Shown here one piece after another: positions 11,521 through 24,239 of a stretch of 64,000 bases of DNA. The translations under genes and the position numbers were made by a program. The notes beneath the pieces are model-generated. The model had not been told where the DNA came from, did not search any database, and saw only the letters and a list, made by a program, of their open reading frames with translations. This DNA comes from Nephrocerus scutellatus (Eukaryota > Arthropoda > Insecta > Diptera > Pipunculidae), in the NCBI GenBank assembly GCA_947095585.1, contig OX352763.1, positions 118,926,787 through 118,990,786 of the forward strand, given 5' to 3'. How positions within the stretch are numbered: the first letter of the stretch is position 1; every line of letters starts with the position of its first letter.

Positions 11521-11859
11521 AGCGTTACATGTTGTTTTTAGTGTTTTGTAATAAAAAACAAAATTTTATTATTAACTACGAGAATGTTATGCGAAATTGA
11601 TTAAGATGAGATACATAACTGCCCCGTCTAGATTGCTTTTTTTTTAGGTTGTGTTTTTATAGGCGAATTTTGTGAGGCTTGCCTCGTTGACGGTTTAACT
11701 TTGAAAAATCTAAGGTTTAACAATTTACACTATCATTTTTACTAACCTATCCATTTTTTTATTTAAAATTTGTATTCGCAATGGCCAAAATAAAAAATAC
11801 ATACTATTTGTACTATTTTTAAATTCTCTATATAAACTTCACGTGCCCGTGGATGGCTG

Positions 11860-12016
11860 GTCAGATCTTGTGATCATTTTTTAACTCACTTCCTAAAGCC
11901 CGATTTTATTGAAACTTTGCACACAGGTGTATTTCCTGTGACAACACTTTCTATTAATTGAGAGTGATCGGGACACGGGGTCGGGAGGCTCCCATACAAT
12001 TTTTTCCATAATGCGG
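11860..12016 (+). repeat. Dispersed repeat family A, copy 1
   Basis: It starts 'atcttgtgatca' and contains 'cacttcc', 'cccgattttatt', 'aaactttgcacaca', 'gtgacaacactttctatta' and 'cgggag'. It matches 19945-20110 over about 150 bp in the same orientation and part of 30450-30515 in reverse. Confidence 0.75.
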
Positions 12017-12019
12017 CAT

Positions 12020-15000
12020 GAGATTAAGTCATACTTTAATGCTCTGTGAGCACGCTGCCTCGCTTTACGATTGGGGTTGCTTTTTTGTTGCAGTGCTTCG
12101 CATGTTTTTTTTTTCAGCATTTATAGTAGAATTCAGTATAATTTTGGGTTTTGGAGAATTTGCATGAACAATTTTTATGGGTTTTTTTTTATTAATATTG
12201 ATTATTATTAATATTTAAGTCTATAATAAAATTTTTATTTAATCTTAGCTTAGATTTTCATAGACTATTAGTTTAAAAAATTATAAATAAAATTATTCAA
12301 ATATTTCGGTCTTGCGGACCATTCATTATCAAGGAAAAACGATAAATAACATGATTTTTCTGACTATTCAGAAATTAAGAAATGCACATTTTTTATATGG
12401 TTAATATAACTACTATGTAATTATTCGCAGTTAATATTTTGATGATTTCATTAATAGTGTTCTGTCTAAAGTCACTTCCAGTCAATTATAACACATTATA
12501 AATTGCCAGATTCTTCTTCATCGTCTAATTGGGTTCAACGCATTCACTCGTGCAATTGTTTCCGTGAAGTACATCTAAATGATCCACAATCTATGAAAAT
12601 CAACTCAATATTTAATGCACAAGTTTATTAAAAACATGCGTCGCCCTTAAATCAAAACCAAAATGTATTGCGAAATTGCCACATTCAATTAAGCGAGTTG
12701 CTGAATGCAGACTGGAATTATAGTTCAGTTATATTTTCTGCAAACAAAACATAATCAAATATTTAAAAAATATTTTATAACTTTTACGCATATAAAAATA
12801 ATCAAAAGATTGAAAATTAAATTTGAAAATATCTCGGCGAAGTACCAAAAAAATGCGCAGTACAAAGTATATAATAGTCGAAAGTAGTACAATGTACAAT
12901 AGTCCGATCGTTCTCACTGCGACAGCACTGGTCGCTACACTTGAGTGGGAAAACTCATCAAGTAATATGTTTATATGTATGCGGTATACCAATTTGAAGT
13001 TCTCTTTCACATTCTCATCGAATTTAAAAGGGAAATTTGTTTACGAAAATTAAAATAAAAACCGGTTTTGAGTGTATGGTGTGGTGGTTGGTTTTTGTTT
13101 TGTTTGAGTTTTTCGCTTTTGAGTGGAATTAGAAACTCGGAAAAATTGAGAAAAGGTAGAAGAGATTGACATTTGTATGGAGTTTGTTATTTTTGGATCG
13201 ACCAACGTCAACTATGCTGTCACCTGTCACTCGTGACAGTAATGGCAAGCAAACGCTAGATATAGGTATGTGGTTGCGTTTAATTGACTGTTTATCAACT
13301 GTTTGACAATTTCTTCAAAATCTTCTATTACGCTTTTTTAAGTACAATTAACTACATGTTTATTGTTAAGATAAACGAAACACAAAGAAAAATATAACTA
13401 GGGGCTCAAATAAAATGCACTTTCGGGCTTTCGGCTCCTTGGCCTAATGTCAAAACTGTTTAAAGTGATAGTTCGCTAGCAATATCTCTTAAAAAATTTG
13501 ACACATGTATAAGGAGGCGAAACTGCATTCTATTTGACCCTTAAAGATTAACAGGAGAAATTTCAATTGATTTTTGCCGGCTTAATGGAAGACAGTTCGT
13601 GAAATTTGAAATTAAATTCGGTCCAATTACAGTAATTGCTTGAAGTAATAAGAAAAGATTATTGCAAAATTTAATGCAAGTAATTGAATGCCAATACCAA
13701 ACTTATCTTCCTTACAATTACAAAATCCTGTATGACTGTTACAAGGAAGGGCATAAAATTTTCTTAAAGACGTCAGACGTTTTCCTCCGAATTATCGCAA
13801 TTTACGACACAACTTCATCCGAACAAAAGAATAATCAAAGGAATAATTTTTCATCTATCCTGGCAAACGGGACAAAAGCATTTCAATGGATTATCGTACA
13901 TACTACATATTCGGGTTTTATTTATTTCACCCTAACTGCGCACATAGATACTCTTCCCGGAATAGAATCTTCCGTGTTACATGAAATTCCTTCGTCTGGC
14001 AATGACAATGAGAATGACATAATGCAACGATCCAACCCAACTGCAGCAACCTCAAAATCCAACTGAAGATGGAAAGGATGTTCACTGGTGCGATCAATGA
14101 TTTAATCTTCTTATTGTCTGTGCAGAGGATAAGGGATATATGTAGCCAACTAGGCATTTATATGTGAAAATTTAGAATTCACAAGAGGGTCTACCCTTTT
14201 TGTAAATCATCACCAAATCGCAGCACCTTCGAGGGTATTTCGTGTTAGAACAGTACAGCTACAAAACGCAGCTTAAAAAATTTGCATTAGAAAAGGTGCA
14301 AACGTTTGCACAAAGGATTATCCTTGCGGGGAATTGCGAATGCATTTTTTTGGGCAAAATGTGATACTCAATAATTGATGAATGCCTCGATGAATATTAA
14401 TTTGCACTGACATACAAACACATATCCATAGATACTCTGGCAAGTAGTTGAGTTCAACTTTTTATGAGATTATTAGAAACAGCTTCTGGTTAAGTACTTA
14501 TTTGGATAAATGCTAATCAAGTAGGGTAGCATAAGACCAGCCGGTACACTTTGATACGGTTCCATTAATTTTTTTTTATGTTTAACTCTATTTGTAATAT
14601 CTCATATTTTATGTAACGCAATACACATAATAAACAAAAACAGACAGAAAATAAAAGTCGCTAATTGAAGTAGCCAATTCACATCTGCAGCTGACCACAC
14701 AGCCAATTATAGGCTCGTATAACTGAAATTATTTAAATTAGCTGAAGCGCGCAACTTGCTTCACATCACAAGATAAACCCCGCAGGACAGACAGACAGTC
14801 AGTCCGCTGTATTATTTATGATCAGGCGCAGGGGCACACTTTTGCTTGGAATGTTTGCTTCTGCGCATGCACCTTTTAATAGCATTAAAGGTAGCAAGCA
14901 GCTTGCTAGATGGGCGCATGCTCATAATGGTTATAATAAGGTAATAATAATAATCGCAAGTATAGTTATAAATGGCCGTAAATAAGCGGCATATTTCTGT

Positions 15001-15770
15001 TGGATTCAGAAATAAACTAATGACTTTTTGTGTCCTCATACTCTTGTGCCGCATGACGACTACTACGCGGTGATAAACGAAAGGAATGTCGCTCACACAA
15101 ACACACACACCGCACTTTACACCAAATGCGTGCTACGGTAGCCGTGACTTGAATACACAATTCCTATTCCAACCTTCAAAAAGAGCTCGCGTTCGTCCAA
15201 CGTCCACTCCTGTTCACCTATCCTTTGGCTGGAGTCCGTTCCTTATCATTATACTCGTTTCGCATATAATTTTTTAGTTCTTTCTTGGTTGACATTGCAA
15301 CGCGCCGGAGCTACGGCACATTGAACATGAAGCATCTACCAATGTACGCAGCAGCGATATCGTTAAAAACAACAACACGCTGCGCAAAAGGATCAAACAT
15401 CAAGGGAGAAAAGTTTTTGCTCAAAAGCCTACACGCGATGTTGTTTTGTTCGTACGACGGGGAGACCAGCTGCTTATAATATTTTCCTGTTCACGGTCGC
15501 ACCTTTGGATTTCTTTGTTGTTTTCCACGCAACCAATATGAGGACGTTGCCTGCGCAGTATGATCGTGTTGTCTGTCCTTCTGTCCGTCCCATCGTATGA
15601 TATTTCTTATCAGATGATGGACAGTTTTAATTATAATTGAAATCACTAAACTCATGGAAGGGATTAATTATTAGTTAATTATTTAATAAAAGTGGTACAG
15701 CTTTTAAGTTGGTTTTTGACGTTTTTAACAAACAAAAAAGCGTCACACGTGCCTCACGCGAATCACGCAA
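12020..15770. other. Long AT-rich stretch, no supported gene
   Basis: No recognisable gene or element. The longest open frame is 134 codons on the plus strand (13662-14066). It matches nothing I know and its composition is not clearly coding, so I leave it unannotated. This is likely intron or upstream intergenic DNA of the minus-strand gene. Confidence 0.4.
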
Positions 15771-15774
15771 CACG

Positions 15775-16215
15775 CGTCACAATTGTTTTAAAACTATTCC
15801 CATTCAATGTTGACTGGTAGAAGCCGAGATACCTACCAAAATCTTTCCACTAATGTATTCTGCTATGCAAGTGACTAAACACACCTGTGTATATGTATAT
15901 TTGGTTGTAATTAAGTCTAAAGACTTATATATCTTAGAAGCCTAATAATATGCATCGTTAAATGTAGGTCTTTCAGTCATAAGCGATTTCTGAAATAGAC
16001 TGAAAAAACCACATTTTACTTTGCAAACGTGTAGGCTTAAAACAAATCGATAGCGATGCGTAGATTGAGTATTTTTTTCAGTTTTCTCAGGGATAATAAC
16101 CCCTATGAATGAAAAAATTACGCCATCGTAAGCCGAGCACTAACCAATTGTTTTAAAACAAGTCCCATCAGATTTTGACTGCTAGAAGCCGAGATATACG
16201 ACACGACAAACAAAT
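15775..16215 (+). repeat. Dispersed repeat family B, copy 2
   Basis: It shares with 660-905 the blocks 'taa(g)tctaaagactta', 'acgccatcgtaagccgagca' and 'gactgctagaagccgagata', then 'gacaaacaaa'. 'tgactggtagaagccgagat' also occurs at 15813-15832, so part of the unit is duplicated within this copy. Confidence 0.6.
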
Positions 16216-16479
16216 GAACAAATGTACATAGCCACAAAGGACCTTCGTATGTATGTACAATCAGCGAGAGTATTATACTGCTATTTATGATACAATGGTA
16301 CAATGCATATACAATGAATTGTTCACACGGATATTGGCAATTTATTGAATAAAAAAAAATGGAAATATGGGCGATAGCCAACAAAGTGCTCCTAGCAAGC
16401 ATGCAGATCGAAAGTAGGATGAGTTTCCTAAATACATACTCGTATGTGTGTACCTAATTTCTTTCAAAATTTACACTTT

Positions 16480-18700
16480 AGGTACATATCGAAAATGTTA
16501 TCAATACATAACATAAGGTCGGAAGTAATGGGAACAGAACCACTACACTCCAGTCAACATGCGTACAGAGAGGGCAGATCTACGGAGACAGCATTGTGGG
16601 AGCTGGCTGAAAGTATAGAGGGGTCCCTTGCATGTAATGAAACCGCACTATGCGCCTTCTAAGACATCCGAGGAACACTCAACAAAGCATCTCATGAGGC
16701 GATAAGAAATGCTCTGGAGAGAAAGAAAGTAGACAACACAATCACTAAATGGATGTACGAGATACTGGTTCTAGAACAGAGGAAACCATAGTCGGTTATA
16801 TAACCATTGTGGTGAGCACGACAAGAGGATGCCTACAAGGAGGGGTACCTACTGTTTCCCGTATTGTGGAGCATCCTTGTAGATGGACAACTTCAGAGAC
16901 TTACTTAGGCAGGGACTTATGCCCAAAGCTACGCGGACCGTGTAGGCATCGTGTTAAGTGGGAAGTTCCTTGTGATATAATCCAAAACGGATTACCCAAC
17001 ATGAGCAAAGCCACACTGGTTTCCTTCACCAATAGAAGGAAGCTGGGGCGAATGCACCCGGTTACCCTTAATGGAGAAGATATTACTAAAAGCAAAGATG
17101 CTAAATACCTTGGATTGATATTTGATAGTAGATTTAATAGTAGATTGGATTGGATAGGATTGGATTTATATTTAATAGTAGAATAGTAGACTGCTATGGA
17201 ATAAACTCAAAAAACCAAAAAGAGAACTTATGGGGTCTAGAAGGGTGGCTGGAATATCTTGGGGAGTTAAGCCCAGAATAATGCACTGAATGTACACCAT
17301 GACAGTTATTCCGATGATTATTTATGGAGCAGTGGCATTGGCAAATAAACCCAAGGTAAGCACTACGACAAGGGAATTGGAAACAGTGCAGCGCAAGGTC
17401 TGTATTTCAATTACAGGGACAATGAGAACCTGCCCCACGGCGGGTACAGAGGTAATTCTTGGGGTACTCCTAATACACATAGTGGTAGAGAGCAAATCCG
17501 TGGAAACCAAGTTACGTTAGAGCTGCTTAATGGATGGTAGGGCAAAAGGATAAGTGGAATCGCTTGCCAAATAGATTTCGTTAGCCAGGATGACGTGTGA
17601 TCACATGGTGCAAAAGCTTGATTCAAATAAAACTTTGAAGTCAAAATGAGCACCAAGAAGTAATTCAGATCTGAAACTGAATACCAAATACAAACGGGAG
17701 CCATAAAATGGTATAGGGATAGTTCAAAGAAAGCAGAGGGCACGGGCCAAGAGCCAAGTAATCTGAAGCAATGGGGCAATACCCGAGCATATTCCAGACA
17801 GAAGTGCATGCCATCGAAAGATGTGCTCACTTTATCTGGAAAGAAACTACGTGATGCAGGAAATAGCCAAGCTGCGATAAGTGCATTAGATGCATTCCAC
17901 ATCACGTAAATACTGGCGGAGGACTGCAGGGCGAAGCGCTAAACAGACTTGGCGAAGTAAAGAAGGTAAGTTTGTACTGGGTGCCGGGACACACTGGCAT
18001 AGAAGGCAATGAATCAGCGGATAGGCTCGCTAATAAAGGGGCAGAAACTCCGCTTGTAGGGCCAGAACCATTCTGTGATGGCATAGGGTACCGCCTAATG
18101 GCATAATGCGGGAAGAGATACATAGAAAAGGTTGGTTAGCTGCTTATGTAAGATGGAAAATTCTCCCAGGCCTACGACAAGCAAAGGAAATGATGGGGAA
18201 CTATAACCCAAAGAGGTCTCGCTCGATATTGGAACTGAGTAGAAGTAATGTATAAGAATCATTACGGGGTTCCTAACAGGACATTGAAGACTGAAGGGGC
18301 ACCTAAAGATATTAAAATAAGAAGAGGATGACAGCTGCAGGCTTTGTGGGAACGCGGAGGACCTTCTCAACGAATGCGGAGTAACGATACGAAAGAGGAC
18401 AGAGACCACATAAGAACTCATACGATCTCGGAGTCTGCACGGCATTCACTGAACCCACACCAGTCTTGTTGTTCTGGATGTTGTCCCGTCATTCATTCCA
18501 TTGTCTGCAGATCAACAGGTATCGTGACACTGACACACCTTTCTACATTTTGTCGTCATATCATTAAGTTTGCAAGAGCCATTGGTGGGGGAGCTATAGG
18601 GATGGGCACGCCCTGTCTCCATAGCACTAGTCAGGGGGAAGCGCAATAGATCCATATGGGTCGCAGTGCTATTTGAAACATACTCAATTTTCCACAATCA
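16480..18700 (+). pseudogene. Decayed LOA/I-like retrotransposon: RT and RNase H
   Basis: The plus-strand order is as follows. RT blocks come first: 'PLHSSQHAYREGRSTETALW' and a motif A region with a stop at the aromatic position before 'DIRGTLN'. Next is a motif B-like 'TTRGCLQGGVPT'. The catalytic motif reads 'SYADRVGIV' at about 16.93 kb, with Arg in place of the second Asp. It is followed by 'DAKYLGLIFDSRFN'. At 17.29 kb is 'VIPMIIYGAVALANK', and at about 17.95-18.1 kb an RNase H end 'YWVPGHTGIEGNESADRLAN'. Many stops and frameshifts. The endonuclease and ORF1 are absent. Inactive. Confidence 0.75.
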
Positions 18701-18741
18701 TCAACGCTAGAAAATTCTAGGGGACCTAAAAAAAATGATAA

Positions 18742-18772
18742 TTTTCCGATTGTCAGGACTTCAATCGGAAAA
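18742..18772. repeat. Perfect 11-bp hairpin
   Basis: TTTTCCGATTG at 18742-18752 is exactly complementary to CAATCGGAAAA at 18762-18772, with a 9-base loop. It lies just past the end of the retrotransposon relic. Confidence 0.7.
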
Positions 18773-18779
18773 GCCGCTT

Positions 18780-19940
18780 TTTTATAGGTATAGGATACTG
18801 TATATATGTAATGTGTACAGCTTTGTCATGTTTATTTTTATTATAGAAGAAAAAGGAATTGTTCGTTTGTACATGGGTAGGTACATATCAGTTGCGCAGC
18901 ATTAAGGATTAGGAAAACGGAAACGACCTCAAGACATCGAATAACCGGAATTCGGAAATCTTCTGCAACGCATGAGGTATACAAATTGTCATGGAATGGA
19001 GTTCCAGTTTTCATTTTATGGGAACGTTTTTGTATGAGATACAAAAATCCGATTGTTATGGCGTGTTAATGGATTTTTAAGGTACATTACATTGAAATTA
19101 AAATGTAATACTGTAACGAGATTTACTTGTGTGACGCTCACCGGTCACCCAGGGTTCATTTTTTTTGAGGTTGTTATAAATTAAAGGTGGTGTATGTTTT
19201 CTGGACTTATGGTATCTAATGGTACTATTTGTTCTTTTCTTTTCTCTCTATTGTTTACATAAAAAATACCTATTGCCTATGTATATGCTTTTATGTATAT
19301 ATGTATAGAAATGTCGCAAGGATCTTTTCTAAAATCATTTAGTGCAACTACAACGCAACAGAAACATATATGTAACTACAATCGACGTTACTGATGGTGG
19401 AATAAAAAAAGGGGCGTGTGGGAGAGCAACCACTTTTAATAATCAACTGACAACAAACATACCACCTCACCATGCACACAGAACAAACAGACAGACAGAC
19501 TGACAGTCCGCCGATGATGGGTTCGTTGATGTTGGTTCAGCTGTGAAGTAAAATATCTTGTAGTTACACCACACTTATACTACGATATGGAGTCAATTAA
19601 ATTAGGGTTAATGGGGTGTTTCACCCTTTCATCACTGTCGGTGAGTTTAACGGTTCGACTGGGGTTTGTCATAATGTGGTTTACACGCTGCGGTTCTTTG
19701 TTTGGTTGTGTGATTAGTTTGTTAATTGTTGGTGGCGGGCGGGTTCTTTGCTGTTTGTTTTACTTCTTTGGACCTTTAGGACCAACTTTTGGTACAACTC
19801 GGTAATTTAGTTTTTTTTTTGGTATGATATACTGGGTGTTGGTATACTCGTAAGTGTTTTGTAAGTCTTCTATTTGTTTGCTTACTTATTAAAGTTAATA
19901 ACTTTGCGTCTGCATAGTTCTGTCGTTCGTTCGTTCGCTA
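18780..19940. other. No gene seen
   Basis: T-rich on the plus strand in its second half, with short GACA runs at about 19490. No supported ORF or RNA gene. Confidence 0.4.
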
Positions 19941-19944
19941 GGGT

Positions 19945-20110
19945 GGAATCTTGTGATCAATTTTTAACCCACTTCCCAAATCCCGATTTTATTAAAACTT
20001 TGCACACATGTGTCTTTTCGGTGACAACACTTTCTATTAAAATTTGGTAGTAATCGTGACACGTGGTCGGGAGCTCCCATACACAATTTTTTATAATCGT
20101 GTCGTATAAC
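19945..20110 (+). repeat. Dispersed repeat family A, copy 2
   Basis: It aligns with 11860-12016 across the whole unit: 'atcttgtgatca', 'cacttcc', 'cccgattttatt', 'aaactttgcacaca', 'gtgacaacactttctatta', 'cgggagctcccatac'. The next sequence is an RTE copy. Confidence 0.75.
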
Positions 20111-20149
20111 GTGATACTTTAATGACTGTGTATCTATGTGAAGCGCTGC

Positions 20150-21145
20150 GGTCCGACCAGTGTGGCTTCATCCCTGCCAAATCAACAATTGATCAGATTT
20201 ACACCCTTAGCAGATGATAGAAAAATGTCTAGAGTTTCAAAACTCACTAAACCATCTTTGTATAGACTTTAAAGCCACCTATGATAGCATAGCCAGAGAA
20301 GATGAGATGAGAGAATTCGGCGGCATCCCAAATACACTGACAAGACTATGTAGGTTGACCATGACCGATGTTGTAAGCCAAGATAAAATATCCGGATCAC
20401 TATCAAGCCCATTCACGGGCTCCGACAAGTGGATGGACTGGCCTGCGTCCTCTTCAACCTGGCGTGGAGAAAGTGATCCGAGACTCTGACGTAACCGCGA
20501 GAGGAACAATCCTTTATAAGTCCATTCAGATACTGCCTTACGCAGACGATATTGACATCGTTGGTAGAAACCCCAGAGCTGTACAGGAAGCTTTCATCCA
20601 GATCGAGCAGGCGGCACGAAATCTGGGGCTGCAATAAATGAGAGCAAAACAAAGTACATGGTGGCCCCAACAATTAAAATAGTGGAGCGCGAATTTGAGG
20701 TCGTGCAATCATTTAACTTTCTTGGGTCAATTGTAGCAGCCGATAACAGCATGGAACCAGAAAAACGCGCACGGTTGCTTAAAGCCAACAAAGCCTACTA
20801 TAGTCCGTAAAGACTCTTCAAATCCAGGAAATCCAGGAACCGTAGCATCCGAGCTGCTGGTATATAAGACAATGGTCATACCAGTACTTACATATGGATC
20901 CGAGACTTGGGTGCTTAGCAAAAAGCATTCTGACCTCTTAGCCGCGTTCGAGAGAAAAGTCTTACGGAGAATTGTTGGCCCCGTATGTGAGGAAGGACGA
21001 TTCCGGAGACTCTATAATGATGAGATCTACGAGCGTTTAGAGATGCAAAACTGGATGACATCGGCTCAAAATCGGGACCGGTGGAGAGACTTTATTGCTG
21101 GAGGCGAGGACCGGACCCTGTAGTAGTACGAGTAGAGCCAAATAT
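20150..21145 (+). pseudogene. RTE retrotransposon copy, RT to 3' end, internally deleted
   Basis: It begins at 'CGFIPAKSTIDQIYTL' and continues with 'CIDFKATYDSIA' (motif A) and a degraded YADD region ('LPYADDIDIVGR'). Then come 'VLTYGSETWVLSKKHSDLL' and 'NRDRWRDF' before 'agagccaaatatgatg'. It is the same subfamily as the longer copy at 36.7-38.6 kb. It lacks the segment between 'NDEIYER' and 'MQNWMTSAQNRD' found there, so about 150 bases are deleted. It has several stops. Confidence 0.8.
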
Positions 21146-21174
21146 GATGGTGAAGAACTATTGCATATATTTAA

Positions 21175-21513
21175 GTTATATGTGGTACTTGTACCATATA
21201 TGTAGTTTTATATTGGAGTAATATGGTGAGTATTACCAGTGAATACCAGAAAGGAATAGAACATTCTCGTAACTGTTGACTTTATCGGAGTGAGCTAGTT
21301 ATAATTTGAATTTGTACCAGAGTACTTGCAACTAGATAGTGTTATAAGTGTTATATGTATGTGAATAATAAGTAATCACCAGTGTGAATTTGTGAACTCT
21401 CGCTATTTTTTGAATTAAAGTTTCAATTTGTGAATAAATTAGCTTCAGATTGGTTTTTATTTGCAAAATCCATTACGAACTCCGTAGTAAGCCTAAATTT
21501 TGTTACAATATTG
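21175..21513 (+). mobile_element. Solo LTR-like sequence, plus orientation
   Basis: It matches 23570-24015 in inverted orientation. Shared blocks are 'gtaccatatatgtagt' near the start, 'taagtaatcaccagtgt', and 'ttttatttgcaaaatccatt' followed by 'acgaactc', ending at 'gcctaaattttgt(t/a)acaata'. The AATAAA-like signal and the T-rich U5-like end suggest a gypsy-type LTR. I see no primer-binding site, gag or pol beside it. Boundaries are approximate. Confidence 0.55.
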
Positions 21514-21519
21514 TAAAGC

Positions 21520-23565
21520 TCTTTCAGTTGTGCTAAAAACTCATTTGTTCGAATGAAGTGGAGAGTCAAGATTTTAAAGTTGAATCAACGAAGACAACCA
21601 AAAGCAGGAGTTGCCGAAATCATCTTTCACCCCACTCAAGCTCCAAGAGGAAGCAAAGCGACCACGTTACGACAAGTGCCACAAACAAAAGAAAGACGTC
21701 TACTGAATAAAGAAACGCAATACGGCAATCAGTACTTTCCAGTGTTTGTTTTTTGCCTTTTTTTTACTTAAAAGTCCTATCTTCGAAGTGTCAATTGTGG
21801 TAGGTAGCCCTAAAAAATTGTCTGTAGAAGCAGGGGCAGGGTCTTGTAAATGCATCTTAAAATATTGGTGTGTTGTAATAAAATACGATCAAGCGCCCAC
21901 ACAATCACAATCATATCCAACAAACGGAAGCAAAACAATCTTTCTTTGAAATCTGTTGAATTTTTCAGAAAAACATCTGTAAATGTAAACACAACGGATC
22001 GCTCTGACAAGATCACTTATGAATAGTTGATACAAAAATGCATAATACATCGAATATCGAATCAATCGTGGCCTATTGTTGAGAACTCGATACGATTTGT
22101 TACAACATCACGCATACAAAGAAGGCTCAGAAGGTCGCCTCATCGAGTGCAATGTGTGGAAATAGGAAATAGGAATACTCGTATCTATGGCCATGTAAAG
22201 AAGATACCAACAAAACATTGAAAGACCATTCGCTCCGGAAACAATAACGCCAGACAACACAACCATTCCATTCGAGTCACGAACTTCCGGACCTTAGGAG
22301 AAGTACATAGTTAGTCCCGTTCCTAGTATCCATTACTGACCACACGAGTATTTCGATTTCGAAGCGTGAACAGAGGAGCGACAGAGATATAATTCACGAC
22401 CGTTTTGGAATCGTGCGGTTAGTTATTGTTTTTTTTGTTTACTTTTCGTGGAGTACATAAATGCATTATAATATTCATTCTTTGTCCTTAGACTACTCTT
22501 TAGTTGGAAGAGTGTGAGAAGCGATTTTTCCACCATCTAAGGTAGAATTTCAAATTTCCAAAATAATATCCTTAATCGCTGACGTATGAGTAGCATATGT
22601 CGCCAAGATGCCTTAGTGAAGCGTATCTGACGATAAACAATCAAACCAAACGGAACTCCCGCCGGTCGGCGCTACGTTACAACGCTTAACATATGACACC
22701 GTTTTAAGCTGAGAGTTGACAACATCAATGTCAAGCAGAACGGGAGGTAAAATAAAAAACATTTGTAGCATTGATGAGTGATCATGACACGTCAGTTCCG
22801 ATGGCAGCGACTGGCGCTAAAGATTTGTGCGTGTCCGTGAGTTGTGTGCCTATTATTGATCTTCGTTCAGGATTTTCTTCAACTCGACTGAGTTTGTTCG
22901 GTTCGTTAGGCAGGAATCCCCTGCAGAGGTTTTCATGTGACCATTTTACCTGAATTCAAGACAATCCCGGTTCACTGAATTTCCAGCCGGCTCTTGTTGT
23001 TGTTTTGTTGCATAAATTTCCGTGGCACACAGGGCAAAGTTTGACGCAGATTTTAGTTTCTTTCCTTTGCTTTCTTTTATTTCGTTCACTGCGCTGTGTG
23101 AGAAATGTCGCAAGGAGGGAATGCTTTTGGTGTTCGAGATGCATAACTGCATGTTTGACAATAAATTCTGGTTAGTGGTGATTCCCCCTTGATAATGATT
23201 CTGGCGAGAGAGAGACTAAGTCCTGCCCTTGATAGTTAAGTCAAATCAGTTCTCTGTAAACTGCTTTTTTTTTTTGAAATGTATCTGCGCTCATTTTGTT
23301 GCTCAAAGAAAATATCTTGTGGTCACTCAACATCGATTTTATTTCCCTTTTATGACATATGACTCTATCCATATTGTGCTTTTACATAAATTACCAATTA
23401 ACTCATGAGAACTACCGCTCCAGGTGGTGTTTTCAACTGTTAGGTATAATAAAAAGTAATTTATTCCGAACAAAAGGGTTGATCATCGACATCGAGTTAA
23501 AAAATCGACGATAACAGCTGCCATAGTTGAGTTGCTTTACTTAGGAAGTCTGGCTGCTGATCAAT
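21520..23565. other. Between the two inverted LTR copies, no gene seen
   Basis: No gag, protease, RT or integrase motif is visible, so this is not the body of one element bounded by the two LTRs. Short ORFs here look like chance. Confidence 0.4.
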
Positions 23566-23569
23566 ATTG

Positions 23570-24015
23570 TTACAAAATTTAGGCTTTCTAGAGTTCGTAA
23601 TGGATTTTGCAAATAAAAACACAAAACAAGTTTATTAATTCACGAATTACAACTTCAATTAACGAAAAGCAAAAGTTCACAAACAACACTGGTGATTACT
23701 TAATATGCACACCAAAAAAAAAAACGAATATCCATTTAGGTGGTATCTACTACTTTTCAACAGACGGGATGGGATCACTTGTATAATTCACCATATAATC
23801 AATCAATTAACTTGGAAAACGTTGTTCTACTCGTATTTATAGCAAATCTATAGTTTCGCGAAGGTTCTAGAGAATCATCTAGCAAATACCAGAACATAGT
23901 GGTAAATTCCTACATATGTATATATAAGTACAGACAAATTCTACTACATATATGGTACACAAAAGTACCAGTACATAGTCCTATAATTTTATATAAAACA
24001 CTTCACATGGTTATC
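23570..24015 (-). mobile_element. Solo LTR-like sequence, minus orientation
   Basis: It is the inverted partner of 21175-21513 and the longer copy of the two (extra sequence in the middle). On the minus strand it ends 'gcctaaattttgtaacaata'. An A/T homopolymer at about 23712 interrupts alignment. The two are opposite insertions of the same LTR family. Confidence 0.55.
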
Positions 24016-24067
24016 CCAACAATACTACTTAGCCTAAAAATATGCAATGGTAATACAACTCAATGTG

Positions 24068-24139
24068 GGCGCCATGGCTCAGTGAAAATGCGCCTGGCTA
24101 CTGAGCAGGAGGTTCGTGGTTAGAATCCCAGTAGCACCA
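24068..24139 (+). other. tRNA-like cloverleaf (tRNA pseudogene or SINE/RTE head)
   Basis: Seventy-two bases fold with exactly canonical tRNA dimensions. The acceptor stem is 7 bp (5 paired, two C-A mismatches) and the D loop is 7 nt with a weak D stem (2 of 4). The anticodon stem has 4 of 5 pairs, with a 7-nt loop CTACTGA holding U33 and anticodon ACT. A 5-nt variable loop follows, then a T stem (3 of 5) with loop TTAGAAT. The B box GGTTAGAATCC differs from GGTTCNANNCC at one position, and the A box starts TGGCTCAGTG. A TTTTT run follows at 24146-24150 as a Pol III terminator would. The weak stems argue for a decayed copy or a SINE-like head, not a working tRNA. Confidence 0.5.
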
Positions 24140-24239
24140 AAAGTATTTTTCACGGTGTCCCACCTCTCGCGAATGGGTGACAAACGTTCCGAGAGTAAAT
24201 AACTTGTCACGGAAAGCTCCTCAATTTGCCGTTCAGATC

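Noticed and set aside
13662..14066. 134-codon plus-strand open frame
   Set aside because: No recognisable domain, AT-rich composition like the surroundings, no promoter or splice context. Could be chance.
21175..24015. One complete LTR retrotransposon
   Set aside because: The two LTR copies are inverted, not direct, and no gag or pol motif lies between them.
24068..24139. Functional tRNA-Ser(ACT) gene
   Set aside because: Seven of 21 stem pairs are mismatched and the T loop has lost C56; more likely a pseudogene or SINE-type head.
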